Shown: piece after piece, positions 43,433 through 52,447 of the stretch | How positions within the stretch are numbered: the stretch's first letter is position 1 | How the letters are laid out: the number at the start of each line of letters is the position of its first letter | Assembly (NCBI RefSeq): GCF_003096675.1 | Contig: NZ_QEKW01000008.1 | Location: forward strand, 1-64,000 | Source: Actinomycetospora cinnamomea | GTDB taxonomy: Bacteria; Actinomycetota; Actinomycetes; Mycobacteriales; Pseudonocardiaceae | Direction: 5' to 3' | DNA length: 64,000 nucleotides | Made by a program: the position numbers and the translations under genes | The notes under the pieces: generated by a model | Seen by the model: the letters and a program-made list of their open reading frames with translations, nothing else | The model's database searches: none | What the model was told of the DNA's origin: nothing

Positions 43433-45493
43433 GTGGGAGCGAGCACGGACACGGTGACCGGGCCGCCTCCGGTGTCCGAGCTGCTCGCAGCGGCGGTGTC
43501 GGCGCTGGGCGGCAGCGAGCGCGAGGGCCAGCAGAAGATGGCCGCGGCGGTCGAGCGCGCGCTGCGCACCGGCGAGCACCTCGCCGTGCAGGCGGGTACG
43601 GGCACGGGCAAGTCGCTGGCCTACCTCGTACCGGCGATCCGCCACGCCCTCGCCGGCGAACAGGCGGTGATCGTCGCCACGGCCACGATCGCGCTGCAGA
43701 ACCAGCTCGTCGACCGCGACCTCCCGCGCCTGACCAAGGCCCTCGAGCCGGTGCTCGGCCGCGAGCCGACGTTCGCGATCCTCAAGGGCCGCGCCAACTA
43801 CCTGTGCCGGCACAAGATCGAGACCAGCGCCCAGGCCGAGGACCCCGTCGACGAGCAGCTCTTCGACCCGTTCCAGGTCTCCGCGCTGGGCCGCCAGGTC
43901 ACCCGCCTGCACGAGTGGGCCGAGAAGACCACCACCGGCGACCGCGACGAGCTCGTCCCGGGCGTCACCGACCGCGCCTGGCGCCAGGTGTCGGTCAGCG
44001 CGCGCGAGTGCCTCGGCGCCGCCCGCTGCCCCGTCGCCGAGGACTGCTTCTCGGAGCACGCCAAACGCGTCGCCGCCGGCGCCGACGTCGTCGTCACCAA
44101 CCACGCGATGCTCGCCATCGACGCCATCGAGGGCCGCGCGGTGCTGCCCGACCACGACGTGGTGGTCGTCGACGAGGCGCACAACCTCGTCGACCGGGTC
44201 ACGTCCGTGGCCACCGGCGAGCTCACGGGCGCGACGGTCACGGCGGCCGCGCGCCGCTGCGGCAAGCTCGTCGACCAGGCGCTGCCGGACGCGCTGCTCG
44301 ACGCCGGTGAGGGCCTGGACACGGTGCTCTCCGACGCCGCGCCCGGGCGCTGGGAGCGGATGCCCGAGGGCGTCGGGCGGATGCTCTCAGCGATCCGGGA
44401 CGCCGCCTGGTCGTGCCGCCAGGCGCTGGGGCCCGACCGCGACAAGGGCCGCGACGACGACGCGACGGCGCGGAAGTTCGCGCTGGCGCTGGTCGAGGAG
44501 GTCCACGACGTCGCCGGGCGCCTGCTCACCGCCTTCGACCGCGAGGACCCGGCCACGCGCCCCGACGTCGTGTGGTGCAGCGATCGCGAGGTGGGCTCGA
44601 AGACGGTGCGGGCGCTGCACGTCGCGCCCCTGTCGGTCGCCGGGCTGCTGGCCAGTCGGCTGTTCGGACGCTCGACGGTCGTGCTGACCTCCGCGACGCT
44701 CGCGCTGGGCGGGTCGTTCCACGCGCTGGCCCGGCAGTGGGGGCTGCCCGCGGGCGGCTCGCGCGAGACCACCGAACCCATCCCCGACGACGGCGGCGGG
44801 CACGCCAACGACCCGGCGACCAACCTCGTCTGGCACGGCCTCGACGTCGGCTCGCCGTTCGCGCACGGCAAGGCCGGCATCCTCTACGTGGCCCGCCACC
44901 TGCCACCGCCCGGGCGCGACGGCCTCTCCCCCGCGTGCCTCGACGAGATCGAGCGCCTCGTGCGCGCCGCGGGCGGGCGGGCACTGGGCCTGTTCTCGTC
45001 GATGCGCGCGGCGAAGCAGGCCGCCGAGGACCTGCGGGGGCGCTGGGACGGCGCGGTGCTCTGCCAGGGCGACGACGCGACGGGCACGCTGGTCACGAAG
45101 TTCGCCGCCGACGTGGAGAGCGTCCTGTTCGGGACGCTGTCGCTGTGGCAGGGCGTCGACGTGCCCGGCGAGTCCCTGCAGCTGGTGATGATCGACCGCA
45201 TCCCGTTCCCCCGGCCCGACGACCCGCTGGTCTCAGCCCGTCAGCGTGCGGTGGACGCCCGCGGCGGGAACGGCTTCCTCACCGTCTCGGCCACCCACGC
45301 GGCGCTGCTGCTCGCCCAGGGCGCGGGGCGGCTGCTACGCGGAACGGGCGACCGCGGCGTCGTCGCCCTGCTCGACTCGCGCGTGGCTACCAAGCAGTAC
45401 GGGGGCTTCCTGCGCGGCTCCCTGCCGCCGTTCTGGACGACGCAGGACCCCGCCGTCGTGCGGGGGGCGCTGGAGCGGCTCAGCCGGTCGTGA
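43433..45493 (+). CDS. dinG: ATP-dependent helicase DinG-like (XPD family)
   Basis: A 686-residue superfamily 2 helicase. Walker A is QAGTGTGKSLAYLVP, the DEAH box is VVVDEAHNLVD, and TSATLALGGSF is motif III. The Fe-S region is indicated by Cys residues in NYLCRHKI, SARECLGAARCPVAEDCFSEHAK. Motif VI lies in LLLAQGAGRLLRGTGDRG, where QxxGRxxR is complete. The enzyme unwinds DNA 5'-3' and resolves R-loops. The stop overlaps the end of the convergent MerR gene by 14 bases. The counterpart in M. tuberculosis is Rv1329c. Confidence 0.93.
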   Translation: MGASTDTVTGPPPVSELLAAAVSALGGSEREGQQKMAAAVERALRTGEHLAVQAGTGTGKSLAYLVPAIRHALAGEQAVIVATATIALQNQLVDRDLPRLTKALEPVLGREPTFAILKGRANYLCRHKIETSAQAEDPVDEQLFDPFQVSALGRQVTRLHEWAEKTTTGDRDELVPGVTDRAWRQVSVSARECLGAARCPVAEDCFSEHAKRVAAGADVVVTNHAMLAIDAIEGRAVLPDHDVVVVDEAHNLVDRVTSVATGELTGATVTAAARRCGKLVDQALPDALLDAGEGLDTVLSDAAPGRWERMPEGVGRMLSAIRDAAWSCRQALGPDRDKGRDDDATARKFALALVEEVHDVAGRLLTAFDREDPATRPDVVWCSDREVGSKTVRALHVAPLSVAGLLASRLFGRSTVVLTSATLALGGSFHALARQWGLPAGGSRETTEPIPDDGGGHANDPATNLVWHGLDVGSPFAHGKAGILYVARHLPPPGRDGLSPACLDEIERLVRAAGGRALGLFSSMRAAKQAAEDLRGRWDGAVLCQGDDATGTLVTKFAADVESVLFGTLSLWQGVDVPGESLQLVMIDRIPFPRPDDPLVSARQRAVDARGGNGFLTVSATHAALLLAQGAGRLLRGTGDRGVVALLDSRVATKQYGGFLRGSLPPFWTTQDPAVVRGALERLSRS

Positions 45494-46280
45494 GCACGGG
45501 ACGGGCGAGCTCCGTGCGCCACACGGCGACGTCGTCGGTGTCCCGCGGCCCGACCAGGTAGGTCTCCTGCACCGGGCCGTCCACCGCGAGCCCCTGCCCC
45601 ACGAGCCACGTCCCCAACGCGCCGTAGGTGACGTCGACGTCGTGGTGCGGGCCGGGGTGGACGGCCACGGCCAGCGCGCGGGCGGGCAGCTCGAAGGGGC
45701 GCACGCGCCCGCGGGTCGGCGGTGCGGCGGTGGGCACGTACACGACGGCGCAGCCGCGGCCGCCGGTGAACAGGGCGTCGTCGTAGAGCCCGCCGGGCGG
45801 CCCGTCCGGCACGGCGCCGTGCGCGGCGAGGGCGTCGTCGAGCTCGGCCATGGCCTCGCCGTACCAGGTCTCCGCCTGCGGACCGTCGACCTCGGCGACG
45901 ACGGCGGCGACGGTCCTCGCGGGAGCGGCGCGCCGCGTGACGTGGACGCGCTCGCGGGTGGGGTCCAGCAGGCGGTGCAGGGCGGCGACGGCCTCGCGCG
46001 TGGTCTCGAGCTGCACCTCCAGGCGGCGCAGGTGCGCGGCGAGCAGGGCGTGGCGCGCGTCGTCGTCGCCCGTCGCGACGAGCTGCGCGACCTCGGCCAC
46101 CGGCATCCCGAGCGCGCGGAAGCGGCGGATCGCCTGCGCGGTGCCGACCTGCGCGGTCGCGTAGTACCGGTAGCCGGTGTGCGGGTCGACGTGCTCGGGC
46201 GCCAGCAGCCCCGCCTCGTGGTAGCGGCGCAGGGTGCGCACGCTGAGCTGGGTCACCCTCGCGAACTCGCCGATCGTCAT
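45480..46280 (-). CDS. MerR-family regulator with GyrI-like effector domain
   Basis: A 266-residue regulator. Residues 1-70 are the MerR winged helix: MTIGEFARVTQLSVRTLRRYHEAGLL, then DPHTGYRYYATAQVGTAQAIRRFRALGMPVAEV. A dimerisation helix follows (ALLAAHLRRLEVQLETTREAVAALHRLL). Residues 110-266 resemble a GyrI/BmrR-type ligand-binding domain (EVDGPQAETWYGEAMAELDDAL ... YLVGPRDTDDVAVWRTELARPV), which binds drug-like compounds. ATG 46280 is chosen; an upstream GTG is possible. It diverges from a SnoaL-like gene, with a dyad between them that is its probable operator. Confidence 0.9.
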   Translation of the reverse strand: MTIGEFARVTQLSVRTLRRYHEAGLLAPEHVDPHTGYRYYATAQVGTAQAIRRFRALGMPVAEVAQLVATGDDDARHALLAAHLRRLEVQLETTREAVAALHRLLDPTRERVHVTRRAAPARTVAAVVAEVDGPQAETWYGEAMAELDDALAAHGAVPDGPPGGLYDDALFTGGRGCAVVYVPTAAPPTRGRVRPFELPARALAVAVHPGPHHDVDVTYGALGTWLVGQGLAVDGPVQETYLVGPRDTDDVAVWRTELARPVLTTG

Positions 46281-46304
46281 GCGTCCGGGCACCTGCCCAG
46301 ACTG

Positions 46305-46327
46305 GACCCTCTCCCCGGGGGAGGGTC
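46305..46327. promoter_or_regulatory. MerR-type dyad operator
   Basis: GACCCTC (46305-46311) and GAGGGTC (46321-46327) are perfect inverted arms around a nine-base GC-rich core. The spacing and ACCCTC/GAGGGT arms are typical of actinobacterial MerR promoters, in which the dyad sits in an over-long spacer. It lies 25 bases from the MerR start and 45 from the SnoaL-like start. Confidence 0.65.
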
Positions 46328-46371
46328 GAGCCTGGGTCGCGTCCCCACCGAGACGACCTGGGAGCGCACCC

Positions 46372-46692
46372 GTGACCACCACCGAACTCGTCGAGCGGTA
46401 CTTCGCCACGGCCGTGGACGATGACGTCGAGCGCTACGTCGCGCTGTTCGCCGACGACGCGGTCGTCGTCGACGACGGCGGCCGCCGCGACGACCTCCGC
46501 GCGTGGCGCCGCGACGTGCCCGCCGTGACCTACGATGTCGAGGCGATCGAGCCCGGCGAGGGCGTGGCGCACGCGGACGCCGTCGTGGCCGGCGACTTCC
46601 CCGGCAGCCCGGTACGCCTGGACTTCGCGTTCGCGTTCGACGCCGACGGGCGCATCACCGCGTTGACCATCCGCCCGCGCGCCGCGACCTGA
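46372..46692 (+). CDS. SnoaL/NTF2-like small protein
   Basis: A 106-residue alpha+beta cone-fold protein of the NTF2/SnoaL superfamily: ELVERYFATAVDDDVERYVALFADDAVVVDDGG, abbreviated to YVALFADDAVV, then VEAIEPGEGVAHADAVVAGDFPGSPVRLDFAFAFDADGRI. It resembles DUF4440-like or polyketide-cyclase-like proteins that bind a hydrophobic small molecule; enzyme activity is not clear. Its GTG start at 46372 faces away from the MerR gene, so it is the probable target of that regulator. Confidence 0.82.
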   Translation: MTTTELVERYFATAVDDDVERYVALFADDAVVVDDGGRRDDLRAWRRDVPAVTYDVEAIEPGEGVAHADAVVAGDFPGSPVRLDFAFAFDADGRITALTIRPRAAT

Positions 46693-46710
46693 CGCCCCGG
46701 CGTGTCGCCG

Positions 46711-46778
46711 CCGCGAGAATGTGGCGATCCTGGCGTTGAGTGCCAGCAAAGCCGCATTGCTCGCACACCCCGTGTGCG
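46711..46778 (-). repeat. Two-hairpin interspersed repeat, copy 2
   Basis: Read on the minus strand: hairpin 1 is CGCACAC-ggg-GTGTGCG (46762-46778), directly followed by GAGCAATGCGGCTTTGCTGGC and CTCAACGCCAG, which match copy 1 closely. In hairpin 1 the stem differs from copy 1 but remains paired. The second arm of hairpin 2 (towards 46711) is partly degenerate. It lies in the 206-bp gap between the SnoaL-like gene and the BTAD regulator; nothing else is evident there. Confidence 0.75.
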
Positions 46779-46898
46779 GTCGGCACTCCCGCGTGCGGGT
46801 ACGGGGCGGTCCTGGGACGCCCTGGTCAGGGTCACGCAGGAGGAGTAGGAACGGGTGCTCGAGGCCCGACCGGGTCCCGGCGCTCGGAGGTAGGCGCG

Positions 46899-49800
46899 AT
46901 GGCCGTCGAGTTCCGGCTGCTGGGCGAGATCGACGTCCGGCTCGGCGGCCACGAGCTCGACATCGGTCACGCCCGGCAGCGCTGCGTCCTCGCGGCCCTG
47001 CTCGTCGACGTCGACCGTGCCGTCCCGGTCGACCAACTGATCGACCGCGTGTGGGCGGACCGGCCCCCGCACCGGGCGCGCAACGCCCTCTCGGCCTACG
47101 TATCGCGCCTGCGCCACCTCCTGGCCGGCGTCCCCGGTGTGCGCATCACCCGGGGCCCCGGGGGCTACGCCCTCGGGACCGACCCGCTGGCGGTGGACCT
47201 GCACCGCTTCCGGCGCCTGGTCGCCGAGGCCCGCGCGGCGCACCGTCCCGCCGACGCCCTCGCGCTCCACGACCGGGCGCTGGGCCTCTGGCGCGGGGAG
47301 CCGTTCGCCACGATCGACACCCCCTGGTTCGACGGCCTCCGCACGTCCCTGGTCGCCGAACGCCTCGCGGCCACCCTCGACCGCAACGACGCCGCGCTGC
47401 GCGCCGGGCGGCACGCCGACCTGCTCGCCGAGATCGCCGCCGCCCTGCGCGATCACCCGCTCGACGAGCGCCTCGCCGGCCAGCTCATGCTCGCCCAGGT
47501 CCGCAGCGGCCGGCAGGCCGACGCCCTGGACACCTACCAGCAGATGCGCCGCCGGCTCCGCGACGAGCTGGGCGCGGATCCGGGAGCCGCGCTCCGCGAG
47601 GTCCACGAGCAGGTCCTGGCCGGCGACGCCGGCGCCCCCGTGCCCGTCGGGGTCGCGCCGGTGGCCGACCCCGCGCCGGGGGGCCCGGCGCGACCGCCAC
47701 CCGGGCCGGCCGGGCCCGCGGGCAACCTGCCCCGCAGGGTGACCAGCTTCGTCGGACGGGAGGCCGACGCGGCCCGCGTCGTCGCCGCGCTGCGCGACGG
47801 ACCGCTCGTCACGTTGACCGGGGTCGGCGGGGTGGGCAAGTCGCGGCTGGCCGTCGAGTGCGCCGTGCGCGAGCAGTCCCGCTTCCCCGACGGCGCGTGG
47901 CTCTGCGAGCTGGCGGCGCTCGACGACGACGGGCCGGTCAGCGACGCGGTGGCGGTCGCGTTGCGGGTGCGACAACGCCAGGGCCTCACGATCGAGCAGA
48001 CCGTGATCGAGTACCTGCGCGGCCGGGAGCTGCTGCTCGTGCTGGACAACTGCGAGCACGTCCTCGAGGCCACCGCCCGGCTGGTCGACCAGGTGGTGCA
48101 GCACGCTCCGGGGGTGGTCGTCATCGCCACGAGCCGGGAGGCCCTCGCGGTCGAGGGCGAGCGCCTCCTGCCGCTGGTTCCCCTGTCGGCCGGGGACGGT
48201 GCGGCATTGTTCGCGGAACGCGCCCGCACCGCGCGCCCGGACCTGCGCCTCGACGGCGAGCACGCCGCGGTGGTCTCGGAGGTGTGCCGCCGGCTCGACG
48301 GTCTCCCCCTGGCGATCGAGCTGGCCGCCGCCCGGGTGCGCGTCATGAGCCCCGCCGAGGTGGCCGGGCGCCTCGACCGCGGACGGCTCCTCCGCCTCGG
48401 CACGCGGGGGTCCCTCCCCCACCACCAGAGCCTCAAGGCCACCATCGACTGGTCCTACCGCCTGCTCTCCGAGCCCGAGAAGACGCTGTTCGCGCGGCTG
48501 TCGGTCTTCACGGGCGGGTTCGACCTGGCCGGGGCCCACGGTGTGTGCGGCGACCCCGGCGCCGTCGAGGACGACACGCTGGACCTGCTCGCCGGGCTGG
48601 TCGAGAAGTCCCTGGTGACGGTGCGCACCGCGTCGGAGCGGTCCCGGTACGGCGTCCTGGAGACCCTGCGGGCGTTCGGTCGCGAGCGCCTGCGCGAGGC
48701 CGGGGCGGAGGCCGAGATCGGGCAGGCGCACGCCCGGTACTTCGCGACGCTGGGCGGGGAGGTCGCCCGCGCCCTGCACGGACGCGACGAGCGGGCATGG
48801 GTCGAGCGCACCCTGCCCGACTACGACAACCTGCGGACGGCGTTCGAGCGGGCCGTCGCCGACCGGGACGTCGACACCGCCCTGGTGCTGGTCACGTCGG
48901 TGTCCGAGCTGGTGCACCTGCGGGTCGGGTACGAGTGGGCCGGCTGGGCGGAGCGCACGCTCGAGCTCGTGCACGGCGACCATTCCCTGCGGGTCGCGGC
49001 CGTGGGCGCCGCCGCCCCGGGGCCTGGAACCGCGGCGAGTTCGCCGCGGCGCGCGCACTGGCCGAGCGGGCCGGCGGGGCCGTGCCCGGGCGGGGCACCG
49101 CACGCATCGCCTACCCGGGGGACGTCCTCGCCGACGTCGCGCTCTACGAGGGCGACGCCGTCACCGCGCTGCACCACTACGAGGGCGAGGTGCGACGCGC
49201 ACGTGCCGACGGCGACCCGGTCCGGCTGGTGTGGACCCTGTACTACGTCGCGGTCTGCCGCGCGGTGCTGCGCACGCCCGAGCAGGGCATGTCCGCGGCC
49301 CGGGAGTCGGTCGAGGTGGCCGGGACCACCGGCAACCCGACGGCGCTGTCGATGGCGCGCTACGCCCTGGGCCTCGTGCTGAAGAAGTCCGACCCGGAGC
49401 GGGCGCTGGCGCAGTTCGACGAGGCCGCGGAGCTCGCCGCCTCCGTGCGCAACTTCTGGTGGTACGGCATCGCACTGATGGAGGCGGCGGCCACGCGGGC
49501 CGTGCACGCCGACCCCGCCACGGGCGTGGCGGCGCTCGCCGTGGTCCTCGACCACTGGGACCGTGTCGGCGACTGGACCCAGCAGTGGTTGAACCTCCGC
49601 TACGTCGTGCGGCTGCTCGTCCGGGTCGGCGCCGACGAGGACGCCGTCGTCCTCCACCACGCCCTCGTCGCGGCGGGCAAGCCGTCGCCCCTCGACGCCC
49701 GGCGGCTCGACCACGCCGCGGCCGCCCTCGGCGACGAGGGGTTCGCCGCCGCCGCCCGACGGGGATCGGCCCTCACCGGTTCCGGTGCCGTCGCCCTCGC

Positions 49801-49900
49801 CCGGGCCCGCCTCGCCGCCCGGTGCCGGTCGCCGGGTCGACCCGGCCGTGCCTCGAGCTCCGTCGTCGGGGTGGTCACGTCGGCACCACCGTCGAGCTGA
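46899..49900 (+). pseudogene. AfsR/SARP-type BTAD - NB-ARC - TPR regulator, frameshifted near the C-terminus
   Basis: From ATG 46899: an OmpR-like winged helix and BTAD region (FRLLGEIDVRLGGHELDIGH ... LHRFRRLVAEARAA, DTYQQMRRRLRDELGADPG), then an NB-ARC ATPase with Walker A GVGGVGKSRLAVE, Walker B LLLVLDNCEH, GLPLAIELAAARVR, and the start of TPR-like helices. At 49015-49022 the frame is lost. The remaining helical repeats (GAWNRGEFAAARALAERAG ... RLLVRVGADEDAVV) continue in another frame up to 49900. Adding one C to the CCCC run restores a product of about 1000 residues. As written it stops at 49382 with a garbled tail. The family controls secondary metabolism; the target here is unknown. 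Confidence 0.85.
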
Positions 49901-50927
49901 GCACCACCTTGGTGATCTCCGGGATGAGGACGTCGGCGCTCCGGGGCTCGAACCCGTGGCCCCGCAGCCGCGTGGCCAGGGCGGCGCCCGAGAACGACAC
50001 GGCGTCGGGGCGGCACGCGACGTACTGGAGGAACCACAGGGCCGCCGGGGCCGGGCCGGGCTCGTCGTCGTGGAGCATGAAGTCGTGCACGACGAGCAGC
50101 CCGCCGGGCCGTAGGCAGGCGTGGGCCTTGGCGAGCACCACGTCGATCTCGCCGTCGCCGAGCGCGCTGAGCAGGTACGACATCAGCACCACGTCCTGTC
50201 GGTCCGGCCACGGGTCGCGCACCGCGTCGGCGGCGAGCAGCGCGACGCGGTCGGTGAGGCCGGCCGCGTCCCGGTACTCCCGCGCGACGTCCACGACCGC
50301 CGGGAGGTCGAGGACGGTCGACCGGACATCGGGGTCCCGCTCGCAGAACGCGATCGAGAACGCCCCGCTGCCGCCGCCGACGTCCAGCACCGTGCAGGGC
50401 CCGGCGAGCGCGAGCCGGTCCGCGAGCCTCCGGGCGGCGCCGAGCGAACCGGCGTGCTGGGCCTCGGTGAAGGTGCGCGCCTCGCGCGGGTCGGCGAGGA
50501 GGCCGGCCCACGTGTCGAAGGCCGCGCCCGTCCCGGCCAGCCCCGCGTCCAGGTGCACCAGCGCGGGGTAGACCTGCTGGGAGACCTGCAGCCGGAAGTA
50601 GGGCCCGAGATCGCCCGGCACCCCGCGCACCAGGTGTCGCTCGGCGGCGGGCGCGTTGACGTACCCGTCCGGGTGGGCGACGACCAGCCCGATGCCGGCG
50701 AGCGCGTGCAGCAGCGTCTCCAGGCGGTTGGCGGCGACCCCGGTGGAGGCGGACAGCGCCGCGACCGTGCGGTGTCCGTCGGACAACCGGCTGAACAGGT
50801 CGATCCCGAGCGCGGCGAACAGCGCCTTCGAGGCCATGAAGCCGTACGCGAGACGCGACAGCTCCGTGCGGTCGACCACGGGTCCGACCGTGAGCCGACG
50901 GCCGTCCGTCGGTGGCGCCTGTCCCAT
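49875..50927 (-). CDS. SAM-dependent O-methyltransferase (dimerisation + methyltransferase domains)
   Basis: A 350-residue small-molecule O-methyltransferase of the COMT/ASMT type. The N-terminal winged-helix dimerisation domain covers about 10-110 (MASKALFAALGIDLFSRLSDG), and motif I is TVLDVGGGSGAFSIAF. STVLDLPAVVDVAREY is the acidic SAM-ribose motif, and GGLLVVHDFMLHDDEP follows at the catalytic region, with a His-Asp pair. GGGGAGG six bases upstream supports ATG 50927; ATG 51002 would add 25 residues. Such enzymes often decorate polyketides or phenazines. It is convergent with the BTAD regulator gene by 26 bases. Confidence 0.88.
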   Translation of the reverse strand: MGQAPPTDGRRLTVGPVVDRTELSRLAYGFMASKALFAALGIDLFSRLSDGHRTVAALSASTGVAANRLETLLHALAGIGLVVAHPDGYVNAPAAERHLVRGVPGDLGPYFRLQVSQQVYPALVHLDAGLAGTGAAFDTWAGLLADPREARTFTEAQHAGSLGAARRLADRLALAGPCTVLDVGGGSGAFSIAFCERDPDVRSTVLDLPAVVDVAREYRDAAGLTDRVALLAADAVRDPWPDRQDVVLMSYLLSALGDGEIDVVLAKAHACLRPGGLLVVHDFMLHDDEPGPAPAALWFLQYVACRPDAVSFSGAALATRLRGHGFEPRSADVLIPEITKVVLSSTVVPT

Positions 50928-51269
50928 CTCGTCCTCCCCGGTGCGGCCGCGCATCGGTGACGAGGGTGCGCCGCGCACGGTCGGCACCGCTTCGACGAGC
51001 ATGAAACGTCCTGGTCAGGAGGGGTGTGACGGCGGGGCCGTGGCGTGCGCGCTTCACGCGTCCCCAGACCTTCCCGGGCCCGGGCGGCGCACCGTGCGGG
51101 AACCGGACCCCGCTCGTGGCGGTCCCGCACCCGAGAGGGACGACCATGACCACGACCGTCCCGCAGCCCGGCGCCCGGCCCACCGGCGAGCAGGGGACCC
51201 GGCGTCCCGCCGTGCTCCGGAAGCGCCCGCCGCCGGGACGCGCCCGTCCCCCGTCGGAGGGCGGCCGGC

Positions 51270-51509
51270 CCCGCCTGGCACGGCCGCGGTGTGGGCACGG
51301 TCCTGCTGCGCGCGCTGCGCGAGCGCGCCGTCGCGGCGGGGTAACGCGAGCTCACCGCCGAGGTGCTCGCGGAGAACGGCGCGGTCCTCGCGCTCCTGCG
51401 TGGGGTCTTCCCGATCTGCAGCCTCGCGCGCGACGGCGCCGTCCTCACCGTGACCCTGCCCCTGACCGAGGCCTGGTCCTGGGACGCGGCGGCCCTGCTC
51501 GGCCCCTGA
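51270..51509 (+). pseudogene. GNAT acetyltransferase remnant with an internal stop
   Basis: One frame reads WHGRGVGTVLLRALRERAVAAG, the acetyl-CoA-binding motif A of GNAT enzymes, then a TAA at 51342-51344, then RELTAEVLAENGAVLALLRGVFPICSLA to a TGA at 51507-51509. The N-terminal half of the domain is absent. It is a decayed fragment. The rest of the region between the O-methyltransferase start and 51599 has no supported gene. Confidence 0.65.
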
Positions 51510-51598
51510 CCAGCGCATTTCACCGCCGTCCAACCATCCCGGAGCACGACCTCGCCATCATCGGCACGCGGGACCGACCCACCAGGAAGGACACGATC

Positions 51599-52444
51599 AT
51601 GACCACGACCACCACCACGACCACCGACGCCGACCGCGCGCTCAAGGCCAAGCACCGTGCGCTCTGGGCGTCGGGCGACTACCCCGCGGTCGCGGCCGAG
51701 CTGATCCCGCAGCTCGGTCCCGAGCTCGTGCGGGCCTGTGACGTGCGTGCCGGCCAGCGGGTGCTCGACGTCGGCGCCGGTTCGGGGAACGCGGCGATCC
51801 CGGCCGCGGTGCGTGGCGCCGCCGTCACCGCGTCCGACCTCACTCCCGAGCTGTTCGACGCGGGACGGGCGGTCGCCGCCCGGCGAGGCGTCGAGATCGA
51901 GTGGGTGGAGGCGGACGCCGAGGCCCTGCCGTTCGCGGACGCCACGTTCGACGTGGTGACCTCCTGCGTGGGCGCGATGTTCGCTCCACGCCACCAGCTC
52001 GTCGCCGACGAGCTGGTGCGGGTGTGCCGTCCCGGCGGCACCATCGGCATGATCAACTGGACGCCCGAGGGCTTCATCGGTCACCTGTTCAAGACGATGG
52101 GGCCGTACGCGCCGCCACCCCCGCCCGGCGCCACCCCGCCGCCCCGCTGGGGCGACGAGGGCCACGTCGCGGAACTGTTCGGCGACCGCGTGACCGACCT
52201 GGAGACCGTGCGGCAGCGGATCGTGATGGACCACGCCCCCGACCCGCTGGCGTTCCGCGAGTACTGGAAGCGCAACTACGGTCCGACGATCGCGGTCTAC
52301 CGCTACCAGTCCGGCGACCCGGAGCGCGTCGCCGAGCTCGACGAGGCGTTCCTGCAGTTCCTCACCGCGTGGAACGGCTCGGACACCCCGGGCCGCACGG
52401 CCTACGAGGCCGAGTACCTGCTGGTCACCGCCCGACGGCGGTAG
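51599..52444 (+). CDS. Class I SAM methyltransferase
   Basis: A 281-residue methyltransferase of the UbiE/Coq5 or methyltransferase-11 type: motif I RVLDVGAGSGNAAIPAA, VTASDLTPELFDAGR, EADAEALPFADATFDVVTS (motif II region), and LVRVCRPGGTIGMINWTPEGF. The later part holds DPLAFREYWKRNYGP and LDEAFLQFLTAWNG. The N-terminus begins with seven Thr codons. ATG 51599 with AGGAAGG upstream is chosen; the same frame is open back to 51026, but that stretch shows GNAT remnants in another frame. Substrate unknown. Confidence 0.88.
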   Translation: MTTTTTTTTDADRALKAKHRALWASGDYPAVAAELIPQLGPELVRACDVRAGQRVLDVGAGSGNAAIPAAVRGAAVTASDLTPELFDAGRAVAARRGVEIEWVEADAEALPFADATFDVVTSCVGAMFAPRHQLVADELVRVCRPGGTIGMINWTPEGFIGHLFKTMGPYAPPPPPGATPPPRWGDEGHVAELFGDRVTDLETVRQRIVMDHAPDPLAFREYWKRNYGPTIAVYRYQSGDPERVAELDEAFLQFLTAWNGSDTPGRTAYEAEYLLVTARRR

Positions 52445-52447
52445 GGA

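Noticed and set aside
46530-49103. Long open frame antisense to the BTAD regulator
   Set aside because: No start signal or family pattern; the sense strand carries clear BTAD and NB-ARC motifs.
51026-51598. N-terminal extension of the methyltransferase in the same open frame
   Set aside because: The stretch is Arg/Pro-rich, another frame shows a GNAT remnant, and ATG 51599 has a good ribosome site.
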